24,474 bases of DNA from an uncultured Azospirillum sp. (GTDB taxonomy: Bacteria; Pseudomonadota; Alphaproteobacteria; RF32; CAG-239). A program made the translations under genes and the position numbers. The notes beneath the pieces were generated by a model. The model did no database searches and was not told the origin of the DNA. It worked only from the letters and a program-made list of their open reading frames with translations. Of the stretch, positions 14,392 to 23,435 are shown piece by piece. Location of the stretch: contig CAMHFM010000001.1 in the NCBI GenBank assembly GCA_946184595.1, positions 1 through 24,474 on the forward strand, in the 5' to 3' direction. How positions within the stretch are numbered: position 1 is the stretch's first letter; each line of letters opens with the position of its first letter.

Positions 14392-16158
14392 ATGGTTAAA
14401 TTAAAAATTGATAATATTGAAGTCGAAGTCGAAGCCGGAACAAGCATTTTAGATGCCGCAAGAAAGGTGCAAATTAATATTCCAACTCTTTGTAAGCACC
14501 CTGATGTTGATCCGAGTGCAGGTTGCGGGTTGTGTATTGTTAAAGTTGGTGGACGTATTAACCGTTCTTGCTGCACACCTGTTGCAGAAGGAATGGAAGT
14601 TATTACGAATGACGAAGACCTTAAAGAAATCAGAAAAACAGTTTTGAAACTTATTTTGAGTAATCACCCGAATGATTGCTTGAATTGCTCTCGCAGTGGT
14701 CAGTGTGAATTACAAGAAATGACAGCTGAAATGGGTATTGATCAAAACGAAATTATCAAAATGGTTTCTCAAGAACCAAAAGATGATACATCCGGTGCGA
14801 TTGTTTTGGATCCGGCAAAATGTATTGTTTGCGGTCGCTGCGTCAATATCTGCCAAAATGTTCAAAACGTTTGGGCCTTGAGTTATTTACATCGAGGTTT
14901 TGTGACCAAAGTTACTGGTGCTGATGATACCAAATTGGGTGATTCTCCATGTATTCGTTGCGGACAATGTGCGGCACACTGCCCGACTGGTGCAATTACA
15001 GATTATGACAATACACAAAAAGTTTCTGCATTGCTCAGCAATAAAGAAAACGTTACGGTTGTTCAAATTGCTCCGGCTGTTCGTGTTGCTTTAGGCGAAG
15101 AATTCGGTTTCGATTTTGGTTCAAATTTAACCGGAAAAATCTATGCCGCTTTACGTCGCTTAGGATTTTCTAAAGTATTTGATACAAACTTCGGAGCTGA
15201 TTTAACGATTATTGAAGAAGCATCAGAGTTTGTTAAACGCTTTACATCTAATGATAATTTGCCAATGTTTACTTCTTGCTGTCCAGCATGGGTTGACTAT
15301 TTGGAAAAATATCATTCTGAAAACATTCCGAATTTGTCTTCTTGCAAATCTCCACACCAAATGGTAGGCGCTATTGCTAAGACATATTGGGCAGAAAAAG
15401 CCGGTATTGATCCATCTAAGGTTAAAGTTGTTTCAGTTATGCCATGTACCGCTAAAAAGTGGGAAATCGGTCGAGATGAAACAATGAATTCATCTGGTTA
15501 CAAAGATATTGATGAAGTTATTACCACACGTGAATTGGCTAAAATGATTAAAGCCGCTGGTATTAACTTTAAGGCCTTAAAAGAGGAAGAAGCTGACAAT
15601 CCGTTGGGTGAATACTCCGGTGCCGCAACCATCTTCGGCGTAACAGGTGGTGTGATGACAGCAGCTTTAAGAACCGCTTATTTCTACATCACAGGTGAAG
15701 AACTCGGAGAATTAAACTTCAAAGCAATAGAAGGATTAGATGCTGTTAAGGTAGCTGAAATTGATATTAAAGGAACCAAAGTTCGCATCGCTGTCGTCAA
15801 TGGTGTTGGCAATGTTGAACCGGTTATGGAAGCCATCAATAAAGCGAAAGCCGAAGGAACGGAATTACCATATCACTTCGTTGAAGTTATGGCTTGCCCG
15901 GGCGGCTGTATTGCCGGTGGTGGTCAACCGCGCGTTATGGGAGCTACCTTTGATAAACCTTGGGGTATTAATGATGAAATTCGTAAACTCCGTTCAAAAG
16001 GTTTGAATACGGAAGATGTTGAAGCTAAAAACCGTCTGTCTCACAAGAATGAGTCTATTAAAAAGCTCTATGCCGATTATCTCGGTGAGGCTGGTGGGGA
16101 ACGGTCACATCATTTGTTGCATACGAAATATCAAAAACGTCCTTTATATAAAAAATAA
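14392..16158 (+). CDS. hydA: Bifurcating [FeFe] hydrogenase catalytic subunit HydA (group A3)
   Basis: A 588-residue cytoplasmic H2-evolving subunit. Fe-S domains in order: plant-type [2Fe-2S] (C34, C45, C48, C60); His-ligated [4Fe-4S] (H92, C96, C99, C105); two-cluster ferredoxin (C144/147/150/154 and C187/190/193/197). The H-cluster domain has the three classical signatures: TSCCPAW (294-300), MPCTAKKWE (350-358) and E498-x-M-x-C502-x3-C506 followed by IAGGGQP. The proton-relay Cys (C296) and both H-cluster-surrounding Met residues are kept, so it should be catalytically competent. AAGGAG lies before the ATG, 5 bases after hydB. H-cluster assembly needs HydE, HydF and HydG, which are not in this window. 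Confidence 0.96.
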   Translation: MVKLKIDNIEVEVEAGTSILDAARKVQINIPTLCKHPDVDPSAGCGLCIVKVGGRINRSCCTPVAEGMEVITNDEDLKEIRKTVLKLILSNHPNDCLNCSRSGQCELQEMTAEMGIDQNEIIKMVSQEPKDDTSGAIVLDPAKCIVCGRCVNICQNVQNVWALSYLHRGFVTKVTGADDTKLGDSPCIRCGQCAAHCPTGAITDYDNTQKVSALLSNKENVTVVQIAPAVRVALGEEFGFDFGSNLTGKIYAALRRLGFSKVFDTNFGADLTIIEEASEFVKRFTSNDNLPMFTSCCPAWVDYLEKYHSENIPNLSSCKSPHQMVGAIAKTYWAEKAGIDPSKVKVVSVMPCTAKKWEIGRDETMNSSGYKDIDEVITTRELAKMIKAAGINFKALKEEEADNPLGEYSGAATIFGVTGGVMTAALRTAYFYITGEELGELNFKAIEGLDAVKVAEIDIKGTKVRIAVVNGVGNVEPVMEAINKAKAEGTELPYHFVEVMACPGGCIAGGGQPRVMGATFDKPWGINDEIRKLRSKGLNTEDVEAKNRLSHKNESIKKLYADYLGEAGGERSHHLLHTKYQKRPLYKK

Positions 16159-16174
16159 AGTGCAACAAAGTTAT

Positions 16175-16206
16175 AAAAAAATCCTCCTGATTAGGAGGAT
16201 TTTTTT
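16175..16206. terminator. Bidirectional terminator between hydA and adhE
   Basis: Perfect stem TCCTCCT (16182-16188) / AGGAGGA (16193-16199) with a GATT loop, flanked by seven A (16175-16181) and seven T (16200-16206), giving 14 paired bases. It is symmetrical, so it serves both converging operons. Confidence 0.92.
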
Positions 16207-16221
16207 ATAAGCAATATTTAT

Positions 16222-18828
16222 TTAGAATTTACCTTTATAAGCATCAAGATAAATTTGTTTGATGTCGCTCATTAACGGATAAACCGGATTAGCGCCTGTA
16301 CATTGATCATCAAAGGCTAAACGGACAAGCTCATCAAGATTATCCTTAAAGACCTTCTCATCAATGCCGTATTCTTTAATAGAGGATGGAATGCCGATTG
16401 TCTTCTTCAAATCAACAATTGCTTTAAGGAGCAATTCAATCAACTCATCTTCACTGCTCTTATCATTACCAAGATAAAGAACATGGGCAATCTGTGCATA
16501 GCGTTTTTTAGCTTCAGGAGCTTTATATTGCGGGAAAATAGCCTGTTTTTTAGGACAATCTGTCGCATTATAACGAATAACCTGACATAACAGTAAAGCA
16601 TTAGCTACGCCATGTGGAATATTATACATAGCACCTAGCTTATGAGCCATAGAGTGGCATAATCCTAAGAAAGCATTAGCGAATGCCATACCGGCAATGG
16701 TAGCTGCATTATGCATTTTTTCTCTTGCAAAAGGATCTGCAGCGCCGTCTTTATAAGCTCGGGGCAAATAGCGGAAAATCTGCTTAATAGCTTCCAAAGC
16801 TAAAGAGTTTGTATAGTTTGTAGCCATGCAAGAAACGTAGGCTTCTATTGAGTGAACTAAAGCATCAATACCGCCGGCAGCCGTTAAGCCTTTAGGCATA
16901 CTATCGACAAAGTTTGCATCAATAATAGCCATTGATGGCGTTAAAGCATAATCAGCTAAAGCATATTTAACATGTGTCTCATCATCAGTAATGATTGAGA
17001 ACGGTGTAACTTCAGAACCGGTACCTGATGTTGTCGGAATACAAACTAACTTTGCTTTTTCTCCGAGTTCAGGAATACGGCAAATACGTTTTCTGATATC
17101 CATAAAACGCATAGAAATATCTTCAAAATTAGTTTCCGGATGCTCATACATTAACCAAATAATTTTAGCAACATCCATCGGAGATCCACCACCCAAAGCA
17201 ATAATTAAATCCGGTTGATAGGTGTTAACCATAGCCAGAGCTTTTTTAGCGGTTGATAAGGTCGGATCCGGCTGAACATCAAAGAAAATTTGAAAATCAG
17301 TACCGATTTCCTCTAAAGTATCTGTTACTGTACGAACGGCACCGGAATCAAATAAAAATCTATCGGTAATGATAAAGGCACGCTTTTTACCTTCGTACTC
17401 ACGCAAAGCCAAATCTGTTGAACCGCGCTTGAAATAGATTTTTGGCGGAACTCTGAACCACAACATATTTTCTCTCCTTTCTGCAACTGTTTTATAGTTG
17501 ACAAGATGCTTAACGCCGACATTTTCACTTACGGAGTTTCCACCCCAAGAACCGCAACCCAAAGTGAGGGATGGTTCTAAACGGAAATTATACAAATCAC
17601 CGATTCCGCCTTGAGAGGCCGGAGAATTAATTAAAATACGACCGGTTGGCATTTTTTGCGCATAAAAATCTATTCTGTCTTGGACTCTTTCGTCTGTATA
17701 AAGAACAGAAGTGTGTCCTAAACCACCATTATTAACCAAGGCAAAAGCAATATCCGTTGCTTGCTCAAAGTTCTTAGCTTTATACATGGTCAAGATTGGT
17801 GAAAGTTTTTCATGAGCGTAAGGATTTTTCATCGTATAATCTGTTTGCTCGGCTAATAAAATTTTTGCATCTTCCGGTACTTTAAATCCGGCAAGCTTGG
17901 CAATTTTATAGGCCGGTTGTCCGACGATATCTGCATTCACACCTTTTTCCGTTAAAATGATTTTGCCTAAAGCGGTCATTTCTTTTTTATTAAGCAAATA
18001 AGCGCCACGATAAACAAATTCTTTCTTAACTTCATCGTAAATATCGTCATCAACGATAACAGATTGCTCGGAAGCACAAATCATACCGTTATCAAAAGTT
18101 TTTGACATCAAAATTGAAGAAACGGCCATTTTAATATCGGCGGTTTCATCAATAATAGCAGGTGTATTTCCCGCACCGACACCAAGAGCTGGTTTTCCAC
18201 TTGAATAAGCTGCTTTAACCATTCCCGGACCACCGGTTGCTAAAATAGCTTGAATTTTCGGGTGCGTCATCAAACATTGCGTTAATTCAACGGAAGGCTC
18301 ATCAATCCAACCAATAATATCTTTCGGCGCTCCCGCAGCAACAGCCGCATCAAGGACGACTTTGGCAGCGGCAATCGTACTTTTCTTAGCACGTGGATGT
18401 GGGGAAAAGATAATACCGTTTCTGGTTTTTAAGCAAATTAAAGATTTAAAAATAGCTGTAGAAGTCGGATTGGTCGTGGGGACAACCCCGGCAATAACAC
18501 CCAAAGGAGAGGCAACAATTTTAACCCCATTAACCTTATCTCTTTTAATCAGACCACAAGTTTTAACATTTTTATGTTTGTTATAAATGTATTCTGAAGC
18601 AAAATGATTTTTAATAATCTTATCTTCTAATACACCCATACCAGTTTCTTGGACGGCTAATTCAGCCAAATCAATGCGCATTTTATTAGCAGCTGTCGCT
18701 GCTGCCTTAAAAATAGCGTCAACTTTTTCTTCTGAAAATGTCGCAAATTGATTTTGCGCAATATGAACGCGTTCAATTAACGCGTTCAAATCGTCCAGAG
18801 ACATTGCTTTTTGCTCTTTCGTTGCCAT
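16222..18828 (-). CDS. adhE: Bifunctional acetaldehyde-CoA/alcohol dehydrogenase AdhE
   Basis: An 868-residue fusion converting acetyl-CoA to acetaldehyde and then ethanol, using two NADH; known members form spirosome filaments. The N-terminal aldehyde dehydrogenase domain (about 1-440) has VGAGNTPA and the catalytic Cys in NGMICASEQ (C251). The C-terminal iron-dependent alcohol dehydrogenase (about 455-868) has GGGSPMDVAK, an Asp/His metal site in the GGIDALVHSIEAY and CHSMAHKLG stretches, and IPHGVANA. The length is standard. A GAGAGG ribosome binding site precedes the ATG, and only 10 bases separate it from the hydrogenase gene upstream. It is therefore the last gene of a hydrogenase operon. 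Both active sites look intact. Confidence 0.97.
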   Translation of the reverse strand: MATKEQKAMSLDDLNALIERVHIAQNQFATFSEEKVDAIFKAAATAANKMRIDLAELAVQETGMGVLEDKIIKNHFASEYIYNKHKNVKTCGLIKRDKVNGVKIVASPLGVIAGVVPTTNPTSTAIFKSLICLKTRNGIIFSPHPRAKKSTIAAAKVVLDAAVAAGAPKDIIGWIDEPSVELTQCLMTHPKIQAILATGGPGMVKAAYSSGKPALGVGAGNTPAIIDETADIKMAVSSILMSKTFDNGMICASEQSVIVDDDIYDEVKKEFVYRGAYLLNKKEMTALGKIILTEKGVNADIVGQPAYKIAKLAGFKVPEDAKILLAEQTDYTMKNPYAHEKLSPILTMYKAKNFEQATDIAFALVNNGGLGHTSVLYTDERVQDRIDFYAQKMPTGRILINSPASQGGIGDLYNFRLEPSLTLGCGSWGGNSVSENVGVKHLVNYKTVAERRENMLWFRVPPKIYFKRGSTDLALREYEGKKRAFIITDRFLFDSGAVRTVTDTLEEIGTDFQIFFDVQPDPTLSTAKKALAMVNTYQPDLIIALGGGSPMDVAKIIWLMYEHPETNFEDISMRFMDIRKRICRIPELGEKAKLVCIPTTSGTGSEVTPFSIITDDETHVKYALADYALTPSMAIIDANFVDSMPKGLTAAGGIDALVHSIEAYVSCMATNYTNSLALEAIKQIFRYLPRAYKDGAADPFAREKMHNAATIAGMAFANAFLGLCHSMAHKLGAMYNIPHGVANALLLCQVIRYNATDCPKKQAIFPQYKAPEAKKRYAQIAHVLYLGNDKSSEDELIELLLKAIVDLKKTIGIPSSIKEYGIDEKVFKDNLDELVRLAFDDQCTGANPVYPLMSDIKQIYLDAYKGKF

Positions 18829-18838
18829 TTTTTCCTCT

Positions 18839-20302
18839 CTATTTAGTATCCTTTAATGAATAACTTTGAGCCGAATAATCGGTTACTTTCTTTAATGCCA
18901 TTTTAACAGTATTTAATCCGGCATTACCGGCAATACAACCGCCTTCACAACTCATAACCTCAATTAAATTACCGAGTGGGCATTTCCCAGTTTTGGCATA
19001 TACTTTAAGATCACGAACGGTTGTTTTAGTCAGGCCGTTGATAATACCTGGTTTCAAAGCATCGGGATCGCCTTTCCAAGCAGCTTGAACAGAACGAGCA
19101 ACACCGCCGGATAATGGAAAATCTCGAGCTTCCTTAGAACTCTTAAATTTGTACTCTTTACTTTCGCAAGTATCAACTTCTATACCAAAAGCAATAAAGA
19201 TTGCCCCTAATTCCTCAAAGTTCAAAACATTATTGACGTTTGGATTGTCAAGAGCTTCTTTTCTTTTGGCAAAGCACGGGCTGATAAATACGGTTTCAGC
19301 ATTTGGGTGCTCCTTCTTAACAATTTCCGCTGTATAATAAAGCGGTGTATGCGCATCCGAAACATAAGGCTTAATTTCAGGAATATGCTTTTTAATCAGC
19401 TCATTGTATGCGGCACAACAAGATGTTGTCATAAACGGGGCACCTTGTTCTAATCTTTCAGCAAAATCACGGGCTTCAACCTGAATAGTCGTATCAGCGC
19501 CTTGAGCAACTTCATAAACATCAGAAAAACCGACTTTTTTGAAGGCTTCGATAAATTGTTCGGCTGAGCAAGGTAAATGTCCGACTAAAGCCGGTGCAAA
19601 CATAGCAATAACTTCCTTGCCTTGTTTGATTTTAGAAAGCACATCAATAATCTGACTTTTAGCATGTGTTGCGCCGAACGGACATGCAGAAACACATTTA
19701 CCGCAAGAGATGCACTTATCTTTATCAATATGAGCAAAACCATCTTCACCTTTAGCAATAGCACCGACAGGGCAGGCTTCTTCACAAGGAACAACGGTTT
19801 TAACAATTGCATGATAAGGGCAAGCATTCATGCACATACCGCATTTCTTACATTTTTCTTCATCAATAACTGAACGCTTACCGTTATTACTGATAGCACC
19901 AAAATTACAAGCCTTCATACAAGGTTTAGCAACACAGTTCTGACATAACTCCGTGACAAAAACTCTGGCAGAAGGACAACCTTTACAAGCATTTTGTAAA
20001 ACAGTTAATGGCTCAGATTCCGGACGTTCACGAGTTAATGCGCGCTTAGCAAAATCAGAAAGCAATGTACGCTCATCATCTTCTTCCATTGCAAAACCAA
20101 GTCCTGCAATTGTTCTGGAGCGCAAAATAGCTCTTTCTTTATAAACACAGCAGCGGAAAGGAACTTCACTTCCTTTCGGACGCATATCATAAGGGATAAG
20201 ACGGACATTTTCTTCAAAATTATCCGACATAAAAGCTTTAATAAGACGAATTAGAATTTCACGTTTTAATTTTTTAGTTTCTATTTCTGGTGCATTAGTC
20301 AT
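18839..20302 (-). CDS. Group B [FeFe] hydrogenase
   Basis: A 487-residue single-subunit-type [FeFe] hydrogenase, distinct from HydA. It has a unique N-terminal region (about 1-105), then a Cys-rich ferredoxin part: C120/123/128/132, C151/154/157/161, C173/177 and C197/200/203/207, enough for at least three [4Fe-4S] clusters. H-cluster motifs are variant: TTSCCAAY (292-299), SPCFAKRKE (341-349) and E448-x-M-x-C452-x3-C456 followed by IAGN. The proton-relay Cys and the Lys of motif 2 are kept, but the usual Pro after the CC and the Met of motif 2 are replaced. This matches the family annotated as group B. Its physiological role is unsettled; ferredoxin-linked H2 turnover is likely. The start overlaps the preceding gene by 8 bases, with a weak own ribosome binding site, implying translational coupling. 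Confidence 0.9.
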   Translation of the reverse strand: MTNAPEIETKKLKREILIRLIKAFMSDNFEENVRLIPYDMRPKGSEVPFRCCVYKERAILRSRTIAGLGFAMEEDDERTLLSDFAKRALTRERPESEPLTVLQNACKGCPSARVFVTELCQNCVAKPCMKACNFGAISNNGKRSVIDEEKCKKCGMCMNACPYHAIVKTVVPCEEACPVGAIAKGEDGFAHIDKDKCISCGKCVSACPFGATHAKSQIIDVLSKIKQGKEVIAMFAPALVGHLPCSAEQFIEAFKKVGFSDVYEVAQGADTTIQVEARDFAERLEQGAPFMTTSCCAAYNELIKKHIPEIKPYVSDAHTPLYYTAEIVKKEHPNAETVFISPCFAKRKEALDNPNVNNVLNFEELGAIFIAFGIEVDTCESKEYKFKSSKEARDFPLSGGVARSVQAAWKGDPDALKPGIINGLTKTTVRDLKVYAKTGKCPLGNLIEVMSCEGGCIAGNAGLNTVKMALKKVTDYSAQSYSLKDTK

Positions 20303-20555
20303 GTTTTAACTTACTTTCAATAATACTTATAACTTTTTCAACAGTTGCTGATGGAACAATTTCATCATCAATATAGATATATGGAGCTTGAGAAAAAGAA
20401 TCATTTTCATGGCAAGCTTCCAAACATCTGACAGGTAAAATTTCAACGGTATCCGCATATTTTTCTGCCAAGACTTCCTGTATTGCTTTAGTAACACTTC
20501 CCCCCATAACAAAACAAGTTGTTCCTTGGCAAATTTTAACTTTTATTTTTTCCAT
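20295..20555 (-). CDS. Small thioredoxin-like [2Fe-2S] ferredoxin
   Basis: An 86-residue protein with the NuoE/HydC-type cluster pattern: C9-x4-C14 (CQGTTC) and C44-x3-C48 (CLEAC). It corresponds to the Fe-S half of HydC without the N-terminal helical domain. It probably carries electrons to or from the group B hydrogenase, whose gene it overlaps by 8 bases. A strong AGGAGGA ribosome binding site precedes the ATG, 9 bases after the phosphatase gene. No membrane or signal sequence. The partner assignment is inferred from position. Confidence 0.85.
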   Translation of the reverse strand: MEKIKVKICQGTTCFVMGGSVTKAIQEVLAEKYADTVEILPVRCLEACHENDSFSQAPYIYIDDEIVPSATVEKVISIIESKLKHD

Positions 20556-20564
20556 GTTGTCCTC

Positions 20565-21725
20565 CTACATATAGTGGATAATAGCCTGCTTAAAATACTT
20601 ATTTTCCAAAAGCTTTTTCATCTTTTTAATGATTGTTCTTCTGACTTCTATTTCAATAGGCAAAGATGGGTCATAGTGAGCCTGATTAAGCATAGCACCG
20701 ACCATAAATTCTATGATATCCGAGCTTAAAAGAAAATCGACAAGTTGTCCAGCGGCATCTTGATGAAAAAGTTCTTCTCGCTCTAAATATTCTGTTGCTC
20801 TGGTTAAGGTTAAAATTCCTTCCGTAACCAAATCAATACCTTCCATAGCAGCAATCGGCGGTAAATCTCCGGAGTTAGGGTGAGGAATATTAACAATTTC
20901 CCGCCGTAATTCTCGAGAAACCAAATTTGCGGTTGTTCCGCCGCAAATAGCTTTTTTACCGGCAAAACAATCAAAAGACATACAATATTCCCGGTCTTTC
21001 ATCTTGTTATATGGGGGGCCGGTAAATATCAAAGCTTTTCGCGGATTCCTAAAATATAAAACTGCACAGGAAATATCGTCTCCAGCATGCTCTTGTAACT
21101 CAACAGAAAGAGCTTTTTGAATAACTTGAGATGATAAATCAGTACTGGAAATATCAGAATTTTTAACCAAACATTCTTTAACAAAATGCAATAATCCTTC
21201 TCGCTTAAATCCCAAAGGATATGCTTGTGTTCCTATTCCTGCTTGAGTTACACCATCAGAGCAAAAGATAATTCGGTCACCGACTTCTGCTTTAAATTGA
21301 TATAATCTCAAATGTCTTTCCGGAAATTTAGGAGAAGTATATTCTTCATATTCCAGAGGAACTTCTTCCCCATGACGCATTAGTAAAAAGGAAGGATTAC
21401 CCTCTTCCACAATCCATGTCGTGCCATCACTTCGGCAGTCTATTGCGGAAAATGTCGCATAGCTGATTTTTCTGATTTGACACACCGGTAAGGAGTCCAT
21501 AATCGTTTGTGCGGCTTTTTGAATAGGAATATCCTCCTCAATAAAACGCATCAGCATGGTAGAAGTCATACAAGATAAAATATTGGCCTTGATACCGCTT
21601 CCCAAGCCGTCAGATAAAACGGCAATCAAACGCTCTTGGTTATCAGAACGTTTTGAGACGAAATAATCGCCAAAGGCATTTTGCCCGAACTTTTTTATTT
21701 GTGAACAATCTACATCAATGAACAT
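20565..21725 (-). CDS. PP2C/SpoIIE-type serine phosphatase of the hydrogenase operon
   Basis: A 386-residue cytoplasmic protein. The N-terminal part (about 1-230) is a SpoIIE/RsbU-like PP2C domain: SDGLGSG (38-44) gives a metal-binding Asp, with further acids in FCSDGVTQ and HAGDDIS. The C-terminal 150 residues (from about IFTGPPYNK) form a separate region with FAGKKAICGGTTANLVSREL. I do not recognise a general fold for it. The ATG abuts the TAA of the sensory hydrogenase gene (TAAATG) and its GAGGAC ribosome binding site lies inside that gene, so the two products are probably made in a fixed ratio. The likely role is to relay the hydrogenase/PAS signal by dephosphorylating an unknown partner. 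No kinase or anti-sigma factor is seen here. Confidence 0.85.
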   Translation of the reverse strand: MFIDVDCSQIKKFGQNAFGDYFVSKRSDNQERLIAVLSDGLGSGIKANILSCMTSTMLMRFIEEDIPIQKAAQTIMDSLPVCQIRKISYATFSAIDCRSDGTTWIVEEGNPSFLLMRHGEEVPLEYEEYTSPKFPERHLRLYQFKAEVGDRIIFCSDGVTQAGIGTQAYPLGFKREGLLHFVKECLVKNSDISSTDLSSQVIQKALSVELQEHAGDDISCAVLYFRNPRKALIFTGPPYNKMKDREYCMSFDCFAGKKAICGGTTANLVSRELRREIVNIPHPNSGDLPPIAAMEGIDLVTEGILTLTRATEYLEREELFHQDAAGQLVDFLLSSDIIEFMVGAMLNQAHYDPSLPIEIEVRRTIIKKMKKLLENKYFKQAIIHYM

Positions 21726-23435
21726 TTAGTCCTCGTCAGTATTATACTCATTAGCAATAGTGTTCAAAATGGTTTCGGTTTGCACCATATGTTCTCCGAG
21801 CAAACAAGCAATTTGTTGAACAGTAGAAATGTTTTTATCAATAACTTCTTTAGCCTTTTGCGCAACGATTTCACGAGAATGACTGGTGCTTGTGATATCG
21901 GTAATGGTCACACCAATACTAACATTCGGTTCAATCGGAAAAACATGGAGATCATAAAATTTGTTATTGTATTTATAATTTTCTTTATGAGCTTCATTTC
22001 CGCCGGTTAAAACCGAAGAAAAGATTTTCTGCGCATCAAAAAAGTTTTTAATTTCTTTTCCCGTTAGTTTTTGCGGATCTGATAAATAACTTCCTTGGTC
22101 ATTTCCTGTAAACATCTTAATGAAAGCCTCATTGGCCTCTATAATATCCAAATCTTTATCAAGCATAACCATAGCGGAAGGAATACTTTTAAGCATAGCG
22201 CTTGCTTTTTTAGTGGCTAACTTGCGCATATAAGAAACACACATTGAAGGTTCGGCATCACCATCCAGTAAAGCCTTTGCCATATCTTTACAAGTTTGAT
22301 ATCCGCAACCGGCGCAATTTAGTTCATCTTCTGGGAGATATTTGCCGATTTTATGCAAAGCTTCCTGAATTTCATCCATCGAATATGTTTTTTGTGAAAC
22401 CGGATTCGGTGTGTATTCTTGAGAGACAACAACATCAGGAGTAGTCGGAATATTTTCGCGATATTTAATATGAGATAAAACGCGAGACATATTATTGACA
22501 TCAGAAGATGTTGTCGCGATACAAGGGCCATGCATGCAACCGCCGGCACAAGCCAAAGCTTCTATGAAAACAGGATTTTTTAATTGATCTTTTGCAAAAG
22601 AATTAACTGCCAAATCAAAAGCTTCAAGCGAACAAACCTGACATAAATGGACATTATCTTTAACGCCGATTTTTTTGATGGTTTCATTCATACCACCATC
22701 CATCGGATAGAGATTACCCTCATAAGCATGAGAAGGGACAAAGTCTTCGCCGTAACAATCGCCTGTTGCTATCGGGGTATCACTTTCTTTAAGCCACAAT
22801 TTAAGTTCTTCAAAAGTCAGGGCAAAATCAATGAGATCTTTATGTGTATCTGATTCATTTTTTTTGGCGATACAAGGACCTACAAAAACAACGGAAATAT
22901 CTTCTCCCAAACTTTTTTTCAGCAATTTGGCATGTGTCAAGGCCGGAGAGGCAATTGGAACGATATATTCTGCCAATTCCGGTTTATAAAGTCTGATATA
23001 TTTGACAATAACCGGACAAGCACTTGAAATCAGTAAACCTTTATCTGTTTGATTAAGCAAACGAGCCGTTTCAATAGAAACTTCTTGTGCACCCAAAGCT
23101 GTTTCACTAACCCCGGCAAAACCTAATTTTTTCAAGGTCGCAATCATTTGTCTTCTGGTGCAAGAAAAAGAAGCGCGCCAACTTGGAGCTAAGGAAACAT
23201 ACACATTTTTACCAGCACCGATAAGTTGTTTAACTTTATCAATATCATTTCTGACACGTTTAGCCTGGCTTGGACAAGGGGCAACGCAACGGCCGCACTC
23301 TATGCATTTTTCTGATAAAACGCAAGCGTGTCCATCCTGAATACGGATTGATTTGACAGGACAACGGCGAACGCATTTATAACAGTCCTGACATTCATTA
23401 TATAAGGTATAAACGATTCCTGTATTTTCGCTCAT
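21726..23435 (-). CDS. hydS: Sensory [FeFe] hydrogenase with PAS domain (group C, HydS-like)
   Basis: A 569-residue putative H2/redox sensor. Order: two [4Fe-4S] sites (C15/18/21/25, C44/47/50/54); H-cluster domain with SSACP (137-141), GPCIAKKNE (186-194) and E292-A-L-A-C296-x3-C300 followed by MHGPC; a further Fe-S domain with C374, C377, C382 and C399; PAS domain (about 412-525); helical tail. The proton-relay Cys of motif 1 is Ala139, and both Met residues near the H-cluster are replaced (G186, L294). H-cluster ligand Cys and the motif 2 Lys are kept. This is the known pattern of sensory hydrogenases, which bind H2 but turn over slowly. It has no kinase or cyclase output domain, so the signal probably passes to the adjoining phosphatase. 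The start overlaps the previous stop as ATGA. Confidence 0.92.
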   Translation of the reverse strand: MSENTGIVYTLYNECQDCYKCVRRCPVKSIRIQDGHACVLSEKCIECGRCVAPCPSQAKRVRNDIDKVKQLIGAGKNVYVSLAPSWRASFSCTRRQMIATLKKLGFAGVSETALGAQEVSIETARLLNQTDKGLLISSACPVIVKYIRLYKPELAEYIVPIASPALTHAKLLKKSLGEDISVVFVGPCIAKKNESDTHKDLIDFALTFEELKLWLKESDTPIATGDCYGEDFVPSHAYEGNLYPMDGGMNETIKKIGVKDNVHLCQVCSLEAFDLAVNSFAKDQLKNPVFIEALACAGGCMHGPCIATTSSDVNNMSRVLSHIKYRENIPTTPDVVVSQEYTPNPVSQKTYSMDEIQEALHKIGKYLPEDELNCAGCGYQTCKDMAKALLDGDAEPSMCVSYMRKLATKKASAMLKSIPSAMVMLDKDLDIIEANEAFIKMFTGNDQGSYLSDPQKLTGKEIKNFFDAQKIFSSVLTGGNEAHKENYKYNNKFYDLHVFPIEPNVSIGVTITDITSTSHSREIVAQKAKEVIDKNISTVQQIACLLGEHMVQTETILNTIANEYNTDED

